Positions 11,001-20,800 of a DNA stretch of 25,599 bases are shown here, piece after piece. Location of the stretch: positions 1-25,599 of the forward strand of contig NGBS01000645.1 in NCBI GenBank assembly GCA_002245135.1. The letters are read 5' to 3'. Position 1 is the stretch's first letter, and each line of letters opens with the position of its first letter. Made by a program: the position numbers and the translations under genes. The notes beneath the pieces are model-generated. The model was not told the DNA's origin, ran no database searches, and worked only from the letters and a program-made list of their open reading frames with translations. This DNA comes from Proteromonas lacertae. Its lineage: Eukaryota > Sar > Bigyra > Opalinata > Proteromonadidae.

Positions 11001-12714
11001 GTATAAATATCGATGAATTGTATCTAATATGGTTTGAATACATGAACTAACTCTACATTCTTCAAGATTGTAGAAATCTCCTCCAATTTCATCATTTTTT
11101 ATTTTATTTCTTATTTTTCCAAGTTCACTTTTAGGAGATACTAAATAACATCTTTCTCCTGAATTTCTCACTTTCGTTGTATTCTCAAAATTACTCATTA
11201 ATTCATTTCTGGCTGATGTTAATAAATACTTACGAATTTTCTATATACATAATATATACATAATTGTTTATACTTTGACATGATAATTTGTTATAGTTTT
11301 TGGAAATTCTGAAATGACATTATCATTAGGGTGGATTAAACTTGTGAATAGATTATCATTAAATTTCATTATCTATACAACAATAAAATAATAATAATAA
11401 TAAAGTAATTATACTATTGATTTCAATTGATTAATGTCAAATTCGAAAGAAAGACTACCTGACAATTGACTCTAAATTAAAAACAAAATAGAAAAAATAA
11501 ACAATATATATATATATACTTCAATAAACAATAACAATAAATTATTCAATCCATTTTCACCTCTCCAAATTATGCTGTTAAACATTTCTATTATATCTTC
11601 ATTCTTATCAAATATGTCTTTTTCTATATATTTAATTATTGAGATAAATCCATTTAAAGAAACTCTATTATAATATATATTTAATATAATTAATACGAAA
11701 AATCATCATTATTTGAATCCGAATCAACAATTGAGATGATTTTTTCTTCTTCATTTTCACTTACTTTGATTGTTTTAATAGTCTTTGAATTTTTACTACT
11801 TTGTTGTTGTTGCTGTTGTTGTTGTTGTTGTATTACTTCATTATCATCATCATCATCTTCTTCTTCTATAGATGGAACTAATAGCATTTTAAAAATATTA
11901 TCATATAAACATTTTTGTAAATCGATCAAATATAATTCGCTTAATCTCATATTATTTATAATATTCCATAATGTTGAAATATTCAATGTATTATCGTAAT
12001 GTTTATGATTTATCACTCCATCTGTATTATATTTAATTGTAATTTGGTTTGATTTTATTTGAATTAAGTCATAATAGAGAGATTGAATTCTGTTTTTGAA
12101 TATTGAAGTTTTTTGTCGAAGTAATCTCTTAATGAGTTTTACAATGTTTGTGTCATACATTTTTGGATCTTTTGATTCTATTTCTTGAATTTTGGAGGTT
12201 ATATTTTGCAATATATTACTTACGCTAGAATAATCACCATTTTCAAGAAGATCATTTAAAGAAATATAATTAGTATAGATCTATTACAAATTTTTTAATG
12301 TTATCATTATACATCAGAGAGTATTAATAGAATATCAGTAATTTTGGCTGAAGTATTAAGCTGTTGAAGTAAATTAGAAATTTCTGCGTTTGCTTTCTTT
12401 AAATTGGCAAATAAACCATTCTATTATTAACAAATAAAGTGATACATTTTTCATAACGATATTTAAAAACTCAAAGAGTGTTGTTCTTAATTGTAATACT
12501 CTACTATTTGCTCCAGTGGAAACTTTAAAGGATAAATCATTTCCTGATTGGTTCAACGCCCAACTATGCTCAATATCTGCCTATGTAACACATAAAACAA
12601 GTATTATACCTTAGCTTCGTCAATCATTCTTAGTAACGATAATAAATACTGTCTTAAACTCTCTTCACTTATATTTTCAATATTTCCTATTTTTAATTCA
12701 CTCAGAATATCCAT
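5091..12714 (-). CDS. ZW10: ZW10 homologue, 12 exons, carrying two transposon insertions
   Basis: Exons, minus strand: 12714-12610, 12580-12446, 12420-12313, 12280-11697, 11664-11520, 11471-11415, 11372-11274, 11240-10940 continuing at 8543-8405, 8369-8231, 8196-8005, 7972-7922, 5168-5091. Without the exonic transposon they read as one frame of 710 residues; animal ZW10 is about 780. Family signatures: a C-terminal half with VRDMI..YHAIIP, NDCNYIIHHLTTL and LSFVDMIPIFRSLG, and an N-terminal coiled region leading to LWNIINNM. Residues around 290-340 carry an Asp/Glu run and a poly-Gln run. ZW10 acts in Dsl1/NRZ Golgi-ER tethering and, in animals, in the RZZ kinetochore complex. Natural introns are 25-48 nt. 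The last one is enlarged from 39 to 2753 nt by a hAT element. A Tigger element interrupts exon 8 after about residue 512, so this allele should give a truncated product unless the element is removed. Confidence 0.85.
5189..5196. repeat. Left target-site duplication of the hAT element
   Basis: AAATAGAA directly before the element and AAATAGAA directly after it (7903-7910). An 8-bp duplication is the hallmark of hAT integration, and the two copies are identical. Confidence 0.95.
5197..7902 (-). mobile_element. hAT DNA transposon, 2706 bp, near-complete
   Basis: The element is bounded by 8-bp AAATAGAA duplications and by inverted ends. The left end reads CTGGGTTGAATAATAAAGGG; the right end read inward is CTGGGTTCGATAAAGGG. 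The ends are GC-rich and repetitive, unlike the host. The left end has a hairpin GGGACA/TGTCCC (5230-5247), and a GGGCAAAA...CCTTTAT block occurs in the same orientation near both ends (about 5248-5275 and 7865-7892). The transposase lies on the minus strand, the same sense as the ZW10 transcript. Stretches 5197-5452 and 7338-7902 are non-coding; the latter is AT-rich with many small palindromes. Identical duplications and few lesions suggest a young copy. Confidence 0.95.
5453..7337 (-). pseudogene. hAT transposase with BED finger, nearly intact
   Basis: On the minus strand from an ATG at 7337. A BED-type zinc finger (CRRC ... LKRHYKKC) is followed by the RNase-H-like catalytic core: the first Asp in VDAWKS, the second in SSDNNYTMKK, the hAT CLAHILNLI motif and RWSSYSDVF. 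The C-terminal hAT dimerisation region has SSFIERSFSIEG. An acidic Ser/Asp/Glu/Gly-rich tail ends the protein. A host-style 33-nt intron (7078-7110, GTATAA to TAG) joins the BED finger to the core in frame. Two lesions remain: an in-frame TAA at 7043-7041 and a one-base frame change near 6390, just before RWSS. With so little damage it may have been active recently, or these may be base-calling errors. Confidence 0.88.
7903..7910. repeat. Right target-site duplication of the hAT element
   Basis: AAATAGAA, identical to 5189-5196. Both copies lie within the last ZW10 intron. Removing the element and one copy leaves a 39-nt GT-AG intron of the local type. Confidence 0.95.
8544..10937 (+). mobile_element. 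pogo/Tigger-type DNA transposon, 2394 bp, apparently intact
   Basis: Perfect 15-bp inverted ends, CAGTCAAACCTGTAT at 8544-8558 and its complement ending at 10937, are flanked by TA on both sides (8542-8543 and 10938-10939), the target choice of the Tc1/mariner-pogo superfamily. Inside each end is a copy of ATATAACTCGAAT (about 8570-8582 and 10874-10886), a possible internal transposase site. The transposase reads on the plus strand, opposite to the host gene it sits in. Stretch 8559-9147 is non-coding; near its 3' end are several AATCACTT/AAGTGATT copies in both orientations. It interrupts ZW10 exon 8 within an Ile codon. Confidence 0.95.
9148..10720 (+). CDS. Tigger/pogo transposase (CENP-B HTH, DDE_1), two exons
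   Basis: Exons 9148-9328 and 9360-10720, joined across a 31-nt GTAATA...AATAG intron, give 513 residues without a stop. The first exon holds a psq/CENP-B type helix-turn-helix (RITRYEICQKYSVKQSTIST). A second HTH region follows after the intron (YPELERKLLNWYN and onward). The catalytic core shows the family acidic residues in FNMDESGLYYS, LLVMDNCASHP and RYQPLDMGIINKIK. The C-terminus is a Lys/Asn/Ser-rich tail with a basic cluster. It would cut and paste the surrounding element by binding its 15-bp ends. The open frame and perfect ends point to a recent arrival. Confidence 0.93.
11800..11868 (-). repeat. Coding microsatellites in ZW10 (poly-Gln and poly-Asp/Glu)
   Basis: On the coding strand a CAA/CAG run encodes about ten glutamines (11801-11831), and a nearby GAT/GAA run encodes an acidic stretch (11837-11868). 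They lie in the variable linker of ZW10 and keep the triplet frame. They are probably length-polymorphic. The plus strand over the same bases shows a meaningless poly-Cys frame. Confidence 0.85.
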
Positions 12715-12857
12715 TTTTCTCAATATTTGAATTTTGAAACAAACCAGAATTCAAACTATTAGTTTATATTTAGAATAATACAACAAATAATGAAAACAAT
12801 TCTTAAAAATTTAAAACTTATAATATCACACATAAAAATAAAATCAACTATCACTCT
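12715..12857. other. Spacer between ketopantoate reductase end and ZW10 start
   Basis: 143 bp, about 80 percent A+T. It is the only room for a ZW10 promoter, since both genes read leftwards. No recognisable motif beyond AT-richness. Confidence 0.5.
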
Positions 12858-14019
12858 TTAATTAGCAATATGTTTGTTCTTTATATCAATTTCTTTCACA
12901 GCATTATACAGTTCTCTACATGTGGGTATAAATAAATGATGCCTAATAATTAATATATTAGAAATATACAATTCTGCTTTTTTAATAACATAACCTAATA
13001 AAGCTTCATTCTCTGTTCTTCTCTTATTTATAACATCAGAAAGCATGGAACTATAGTTATCAGCAGTTTGTTCAGCTACAATATAAGGTTGTACTACATA
13101 TTCTTTTTCATCTGAATCATTTAATTCCATACCCTCTTCTGTCATTACGCAAATACATTCTTTTATCACTTTACTCATTATCTTCTTATATTTCTCAGAT
13201 TTAAGTAATTCACCATTCTTTATGTTATTCAAAGCAGTTAAAGGATTTATAGCACAATTCACAATTAATTTCTTCCACAGTCTTTTCTGTAAAGGATCCT
13301 ATCAAAATAAAATATATAAATACATACATAATACATATTTGCATTTAAATTCAAAGAATTGAAAATATCACACCATAGCTTACCTTCATACAATAATTCG
13401 TTTGTTGGTGATAATATATCCAATAAACCAATTCCTGCATGACATATTTCACCTGGATTTTTAATATTAGCTCCAAATGAAGTAAGGCCGTATAATACAT
13501 GGTTTTTACCAAATATTTTCTATTTATTGAGAGAATGTAATATATACTTGTAGTGTTTCTAGATTCCCTCCTCCATTCTGTAAAGTTAAAATACTTCCTG
13601 AAGGTTTTAGAAATGATTTGATGGAATTGCCTATGGTGTATGTATCGTATGATTTTTCAAAGAACAGTATCTATACTATAAATTGAGTTAATTATTACAT
13701 GATCAGCTAATCCATCTTTTAACGCTTCCTCTTTACTCGCAGTAGCATTTAATCTAACATTGTATGTGTTATCATCAATTTTATGACATTTTTTATGTGT
13801 CAGTGTCTTTAACCATATCTCTTTAACCGCATCACCTGATACGTGTATAGTACTTCCTAATTTCTTTATGTTATTAATATGTTCTTTATAATTACCAAAC
13901 AATGTTAGCTACTCAAAAATAATCTTCTATTATACGCTTCCAATTGAATTAGATGGTAAAGTTGATAGCAATGAGGAAAATAAAGTCCCCATAGCTCCAC
14001 TACCTACAACAATTATCTT
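12858..14019 (-). CDS. Ketopantoate reductase (2-dehydropantoate 2-reductase family), 5' end unresolved
   Basis: Exons, minus strand: (about 14019)-13936, 13908-13699, 13670-13548, 13519-13328, 13298-12858, with introns of 27, 28, 28 and 29 nt. The N-terminal Rossmann start is KIIVVGSGAMG, an NAD(P)-binding GxGxxG. It is followed by ILFFEKSYDT, where families usually have an xVKxYDT-like strand, then LTLQNGGGN and GLTSFGA. The C-terminal ApbA domain has LWKKLIVNCAINPLTAL and NGELL. The family reduces ketopantoate to pantoate with NADPH on the way to coenzyme A. Some fungal members have other or unknown substrates, so the substrate is inferred. The open frame runs upstream of the GSGAMG motif to a TGA near 14085 without any ATG. 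The true first exon may lie upstream, possibly overlapping the last exon of the methyltransferase (two ATGs at 14145-14150). Confidence 0.85.
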
Positions 14020-14120
14020 TTGATACTCAATTTTCGAAAAAAACAAAACAGATGTAAATTTGTCAATTTGACTTGTAATTTCTTTTCAACAAAAAACAAC
14101 AAATTAAAAAACAATGAAAT

Positions 14121-15021
14121 TTATATTTTCTTCCCACACACTACCATCATAAAGAATTTCACAGTTTTTACTGCATTATCTTCTTCTGGTACAGTTACAT
14201 CTTTCTGAACAACAAACTAATTAATAAAACTATAATATAAATACCCTCTTTGTTTCTAATGGCTTTAATCCTGCATTTTTCATCATTTCATTTATTCTTT
14301 CTGATGATAACATCACTTTATCTACTCTCTTATCTTCTTCATGGTGATGTTCACCTTCATGGTGATGATGCTCATGATGCTCATGTTCACCTTCATGTTT
14401 ATGACCAAATTGAGTCTTTTTGAAAAAATATTCTAAATTTCTAAAACAAATAATTCAATTATTTATACTCTCCTTTTTCAAGTTCGATTATTGCCAAGCA
14501 TCCTCCACTTTTTACATGACTAGACTAAAATATTATCATTTAATAATATGATACTAGTATATTAACCATTAATGATGGATTATCACAATGATGGAGTGTT
14601 AACTGGGTATAAACTAAATCATATTGTTTATTTAATTGATCTATACTTTATACCATATATTATTAACTTATACTATTTTCTTTTAAATCTACATTTTCAT
14701 AAGTAATTCTTTCACTAACTTTATTCAATTCAATTTTTTTCTTTAGAACATTCAACATTCCATCAGATGTGTCAATACCATGAATACTCTTTACTGAGTT
14801 AATTAAGGATAGAGCCAAATTACCAGTGCCTATACCCAATTCCTATTAAATAATACACCAATAAATACCAAACATTCTTGTTCTTTATTTACTAATTCCA
14901 ATTCATACAAAATTTTAACAGTTTCTTTACATATATCAAGAGTTAATGGTTCTTTATCATATTCATTAGCATAGTTATCAAAATCAGACTTTGTTGATAT
15001 GTAAAGTTCTTTAGATTCCAT
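14121..15021 (-). CDS. Class I SAM-dependent methyltransferase with His-rich insert, six exons
   Basis: Exons, minus strand: 15021-14869, 14842-14674, 14640-14555, 14524-14469, 14440-14245, 14216-14121. They join into 251 residues. SAM-binding motif I is LELGIGTGN (about 51-59), the acidic strand is HGIDTSDGM, and motif IV-like YTQLTLHHC is followed by LAIIELEKG, the layout of the Methyltransf_11 type. Between the fifth and sixth core strands lies a tract of His and Glu with about 14 histidines (roughly residues 168-190; DNA 14340-14405), which could bind metal. The last exon encodes FVVQKDVTVPEE. Introns are 26, 33, 30, 28 and 28 nt. The substrate cannot be told from sequence; many relatives act on small molecules. 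It reads in the same direction as its neighbours, with about 100 bp to the next gene and 137 bp from the previous one. Confidence 0.88.
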
Positions 15022-15158
15022 GATAAATGATTTTTTAATATTTATTTGATAATAAGCTTGACTTGCTATTCTATTTTGATTATTCTCATTTTATGAATTA
15101 AATAAAAAGAATCAGATAAAATAAAACATATAATAGAATATAATAGTATGTAATATAA
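15022..15158. other. Spacer between HEAT-repeat gene and methyltransferase
   Basis: 137 bp, strongly AT-rich, with runs of TA-rich sequence. It separates two genes in the same direction. No element recognised. Confidence 0.5.
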
Positions 15159-17277
15159 TTAATAATCTCTATTAGCACTTCGAACTATTTTCTTTTCACC
15201 TTGCATATCCAAAATACCGTACAATACTTTTACTGGACGTTCATTAGGAACATAAGGAACTTTTCCTCCAGTATGATCAACTGTAGCATGTAAATTACCA
15301 TCATCAGTTCCTGGTAATACAGCATTCAATATAGCAGGATGTTTAAAAAGTAAATCAACTTGATCAGGTTCTAATCTACCTTTGAATATTGTAGGACCAA
15401 CAAATTGATTAATAAAAGCAATACAAGCTCCAGCACATCTACTACATGCTTGACTAACACTTTGAGTTAAAGAATCAAACATGGGATTAATAAAAGGTTG
15501 TAATATTCTTTTACACATTTTCTTTCCAATATGTTTCATAATTATAGGTAATTCAACCCATAAAGTCTCTAAGATTGAAATACAATGAGATAAATGTCTA
15601 ATTTCACCAATTTTATGCAAAATCTCTACATAACGATTCACAATATCTGGATCTACTTCAGCTAATTCAGTTATAAGATAAATTGCACCATCTGTTTTAC
15701 ACCATAAAGGAGTTGGATTAACTATTCCATAATCATCTTTTCTACTACTATTAACATCACTTGTATCATTCATTGCTTCTACTAATGTCGTTGTATCATC
15801 CATTTCCACTAGTTCTAATGTTCCTACACTACTTTCATATTCAATTACATCACAAGTTTTACTTTCATCACTTACTTCTTCTTCGCTTAATATACATGGT
15901 AAATATTCATCTAATATCTTAATAACTCTTTCTTTATATTCTGGATAAGCATGGACTAATTGCTTCATAGCTCGAGCATTATCTTCTCTTACTGACCAAA
16001 CTGAATCAACCAAATGGTTTGAAAATACTTCATACATTTCATCACTATATTCTTTCATATAATCAGAATAATTCTTGATTATTGAACTTAGGGCAATCTA
16101 TTAAAAATCATAATAATAATATATATATATACAGATGAATTACCTCTCACTCTCCAATTTATCTGTTTACAATTTGGTATTAATATTTTCACTATAATTG
16201 GAATATAATCTATTAACATTGATGATTCAATTTTACTATATAATTCATTTATACATAGACAAGCTGTTTCTCTAATTGCAGGATTTAATGATTTTATTTC
16301 AACTAAATAATATTCAAATACTTCTTTTATATATTTTGTTATTAAATTTCTTCCATTTGTACCAACCACAATTTTCCATGTCTTTTGAGAACATACAGAA
16401 ATTCCTTCAGCTGGATGATAACGATTGAAACACATTCGTGGTAATAAAATTGGATAAAATAATTCACCTTTTTCACTTCCTATTTTTACATAGAATGCTC
16501 TAGCTGCATAGGAGGCTGTATATCTCACTTGAGTATATTCATCACTTAAACCTTTTCTTAAACATTCCACTAATATATTTATATATAGTGATGATAGTAA
16601 ATCTTCACTTTCTAATCCATTACATAGGGTTTCGATTATTATGAATGTCGCTTCTCTTAAATATTTATTTTCTGTTGATAATGGCTCAATTATCACTTCA
16701 TTAAGAATCTCAGCAGTTATTAATGATTTTTGATGGAGTTCTTTTGATAGGGATATTAATATACTATTGTATAAACGTAAACCATATTCTACTGACTTCC
16801 ATGAATCATTTTCTGTATTTTTTGTTTCTATTAATGAAAATATTAACTTATCCACTCTTTCATATATTACCAATCCATATAATGAAGAGATTTCTTTTAT
16901 TAAATTTAGTATTAAAGACTTTATTCGAGCTTCTTTGTGATTAAAGTATTCTTCTGTGTGAATAAGCAGATTGTCAACAAATATGGATGGATATTCTTTG
17001 TATTTCTCAGGCTGAGTTACTATAAGCTCCTAACATTAATAGATTATTAACTATACTGTAGCTATTATAAATGCAGTAGCTGCTGATTCCCATGAATCGA
17101 AGGAATATAATTCATTCAGAACATTTAATATTGACTCCTTTTCCCATACATCTAAAATATAAAAGCGAAGATACCAACTGATGACAAGATTTTAGATATA
17201 ATTTCTTTTGTTTCATTTGGTGTAGTTTCAAGTGCTCTAATAGAGCTCAAAATATTGATTGTATCAGTGTTAACCAT
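15159..17277 (-). CDS. HEAT/ARM-repeat protein, four exons, function unknown
   Basis: Exons, minus strand: 17277-17175, 17151-17057, 17029-16133, 16097-15159. Joined they give 677 residues in a single frame from an ATG at 17277. Introns are 23, 27 and 35 nt; the 23-nt one has donor GTATCT and acceptor TTTTAG. The protein is almost all helical, with repeated HEAT-type units. Examples are the helix pairs around STENKYLREATFIIIETL, DEYTQVRYTASYAARAFY, NPAIRETACLCINELY and VREDNARAMKQLVHAYPEY, which resemble repeats in importin-beta and scaffold proteins. An acidic, Ser/Thr-rich linker (about residues 440-480) precedes a well-conserved-looking C-terminal part with PLWCKTDGAIYLITELAE. I do not recognise the orthologue. 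It starts about 600 bp from the divergently transcribed nuclease-NTPase gene. Confidence 0.8.
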
Positions 17278-17876
17278 CTATTTATAAAAATTAATCCGTT
17301 ACACAAATTTTCATTTCTGATTATCACACTCAATACTCATATTTAATAGTAATGATTATGAATGTTAGAAAGTGTAGTATGCATTACTATAAGTTATGAT
17401 TTTTATTAGTATAAATTACAAACAATTGTATTTAAGAAGAAACAAAAGTATTTAACTTAAGAAAACAGCATCAGATCAATCAGTAGGACATACCTTCAGT
17501 TGAAAATATATACTTCTCAGTTGTAGTTAAAATATAAACAAAATGGTGTTAGGCAAATATAAATGTGTTTATTTAATGCAATATCAACAAAGAAATATAA
17601 AATTTATATAGTTAATGAATGAACAACTAAAGTAATGTAAATAAGATCATAAAATTAATTAACATAAAATCAGTTTTAACATAATAATACAAATCATTTA
17701 ATAAAATTTAAGTATTTGTCTCATTATATATGATGAGAAAAACGAAATGCTAAAAAATGAAATTACGCAATTTGATTGGTTAATATGAATGAATTTGATT
17801 AGTTACACTTGGAGCTATTTGATTGGTTATTCATTCATATTCTCATTTCGTTTATTTGCTTTTTCTATTAAAACGA
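17278..17876. promoter_or_regulatory. Divergent promoter region between HEAT gene and nuclease-NTPase gene
   Basis: Nearly 600 bp without a credible gene, between two start codons facing away from each other, and much longer than the other spacers (95-143 bp). It is AT-rich. The half nearest the HEAT gene shows nothing distinct; the last 140 bp carry the repeats described separately. It is also the boundary between intron-rich core genes and the intronless subtelomeric genes. Confidence 0.6.
17740..17853. promoter_or_regulatory. Nested inverted repeats and GATTGGTTA (CCAAT-type) boxes before the nuclease-NTPase start
   Basis: Two pairs of arms are nested. AAACGAAATG (17740-17749) pairs with CATTTCGTTT (17844-17853). 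AATATGAATGAA (17782-17793) pairs with TTCATTCATATT (17830-17841). Between and around them GATTGGTTA occurs twice (17774-17782, 17821-17829), with a variant GATTAGTTA (17797-17805). GATTGGTTA contains an inverted CCAAT box. The ATG follows 24 nt after the outer arm. I read this as a promoter or regulator-binding site; a cruciform is possible. Confidence 0.55.
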
Positions 17877-20800
17877 ATGAGTAGATTTTTCAGATCTATT
17901 CGTAAATCTATTAGATCGTTCATCTCACCGACAGCAACACCAAAAAAGGTTAAAAGAAGTGGAATTGATTTAGAGGTTACACCAAATATAAATAAAAGAC
18001 TTTATAAAAATGATTTATCTGATGATTTATCTGTAGAATCAGAATCTGAATGTTCAGATTCAACACCAACGAAAAAGATTTGTGTTGATGTTGAAGATGT
18101 TGAAGTATATGAAGTAAATGGAGGTTTATCGATCATTTCAGATATTATGAAAAAAGGTGGAGTTTATCATTACAAGTTCTTAATAAATAAATTTGATGAA
18201 GGAATTGATATTGGTTATACTGAAAGTTTTAAACAAGTTTCAGAGAAAGATCCTTATATCAAGATATTAAGTGATAAAACTGAGACATTTGATGGAAAAC
18301 AAATAACCAGTATTAAAGGAAGCGTAGGAGAAGTATATGAAGTGATTTATGATATGATTAAAAAAAGAATGTCAATTAGACAAGGAAATGGTAAAATAGT
18401 CAAAGTATGTAAAATCAATTCAGACATAACATTCCCTTTTGTTAGAGTAGATAAAAGCAGTGATAATGAAATTAGATTGATGGATTATTGGAAATTACCA
18501 GTGATAATACAAAGATATATAATTAATAATCCACATATTGAAAATAATGTTTATAGTTTTCAAACACTTCCAGCCGAATTATATGATGTTGAAAGAGATA
18601 AATTTAGAGATAGAATAGAGTATGTTGTATGTAATAAGATATTTCAACATCTAGTAGTAGAAAAAAAGAAAGCTATAAAAGAAGATCAAGTTGATACAGA
18701 GAAGGAGAAAGAGAAATATAATTATGCAATAGATATAGAAATGAACCATAACGATGGAATTTATCATTTCTATTATGAAATAATAAGCGTTGGTTCTGCT
18801 GGTATTAGATTTGGTTATAGTCAAAATCGAGATTTATCAAATGAAATACCAACATTATATAGTATTTCAGTAGAAAATGGAAAAGAATGTGAAGTAATAT
18901 ATGATATGATACATATGCAGATGTATATTATAAAAGATGGTTTTATAGTATTATCTCAACAAGTTATACCCACATCTACAGACACATCTTCACCATTTTA
19001 CCCACGTATTAGTATTGGTGATAAGGGTGGATCAGTTAAATTAATAGAGTATTATAAAGAAAGAGAAAATTATGGATTTAATGATATTACAGTGTATAAA
19101 AATACAAGAATTGATGAAATCGATGATTATAAAAGATATAATAGAAAAATTACAGTAGAATTAGTATTACCAAATACTATTTATGGAATATATAATTATG
19201 AAAAGTATTACTGGATGACTGAATTATCATTAATAAATGCTAATGCACCAAACACTGATCTTAAAACGATAAAGAAAATTATACAATCCAGATTTAGATT
19301 AGAAGAAAAGCAAAAGGAATACGTAGAAAAAGGTGATATTTCTGATTTAATGGTATTTTTATACTATTATGCTGATGAAATTTCAAAATACTTAGATTTA
19401 CCAGATAGTTTTGTTAAAATAGTGAATAGTTTGAATATTGAAGTTGATGGAAAGAAGAAATATTTAGATTTTACAGAAGCAAAAGTAAAAGTATTCCAGT
19501 TTCCCAGAAATAGAATTTACATCAGAGATTGTTATTATGAAATGTTTAGAGATATTTGCAAATGTATTTCACAAAATATCTCGAATGTAGTAATAACAGG
19601 TCAACCAGGTATTGGCAAAACATCGTTTATTTATGCTATGTTGTTCTTTATCAAGAATAATTTCTTAAATCATTTATTTGATGAAAATTTAAAGAAGTAT
19701 TTAAAAAGAGAAGAATTAAAAAAAGAAATTGAGAATATTAAAGAAAATCTCACCAGTCTCACTAAAAATATCAATCTACAATATTTTCAAGAAATAGGTA
19801 TAGAAAATCTTAACAAAAGAATAGAAGATAATAATGGGTTGATTATTCAATTACAAACTGATATTAACTATAATTCTAAAACACTAAAAGACTTTATTGA
19901 TAATCCAAAGTCTGATATTAAATGTGATGAATATTTTACAAAAACTAATGGAAATTACACAATTAATGAAATGAATGAGAAGACTATACCAGATAATATA
20001 AATGAATTGTTTTATAATGTTACAAATAAAATAGAGTTCATCATTTGTTTTAGTTCAATCATTGATAAAACTGTGTTAGATAAGTTTGATAAATCTTTCT
20101 ACAGTGGAAATGTTGGATATGATATGCTGTTATGTGAATATGTATTATCATTAAGAATTATGAAAATAATGAAAAAGTTAAAAAATCTATTTGAATCAGT
20201 AAAAGAAGATAAAAGAGATATACAATTTAAAAAATTTATAGATTACATATCTAACATATGTAATGCAAAAGAAAAAAAAGTAGAAGAAATGAAAATAGAA
20301 AATAATGCAGATTATAATGATTTAATAGAAAAAGGATTAACTTATCATATTGAAGATAATATATGGAGAAGAAACGATGGAAAGTTTAAAGATATTTACA
20401 TAATAAAAGGAAAGAAATATGGAGATAAAGTTGTTGATAAGAAAGTATATATGTTTAAGGATGGATATTTCTTTCAAGTCAACATTAATACTAGTGGTAT
20501 TAATGATTCAATAATCATAGTTGACACATTTAATAATAGATACGGAAATCATAACAAAGTAATATCAATTAGTTCACCTGATAGTGACAATAATAAAGAA
20601 TACAATGCTAATAAAAAGAACTTATATTTTGATTGTTTAAAAAATACAGAAATTAATGAGTGGTTTAAAAACTGTATTGGTTTTAATGTTGATGTTACTA
20701 ATGATGAATTTAAAGAAATATGTGAAAGATATGGAAACATTCCTCGACAAATATATTATCACTATTTGTATAAAGAAAATTATAAAGACAGAGATTATTG

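Noticed and set aside
11736-11999. Plus-strand frame with a poly-cysteine run
   Set aside because: It is the shadow of the poly-Gln codons of ZW10 on the other strand.
14020-14208. Plus-strand 62-residue frame
   Set aside because: It overlaps the last methyltransferase exon and the start region of the reductase, and has no recognisable features.
17823-17876. An 18-residue hydrophobic N-terminal extension of the nuclease-NTPase protein
   Set aside because: It would need a TTG start and overlaps the promoter-like inverted repeats; the ATG at 17877 is simpler.
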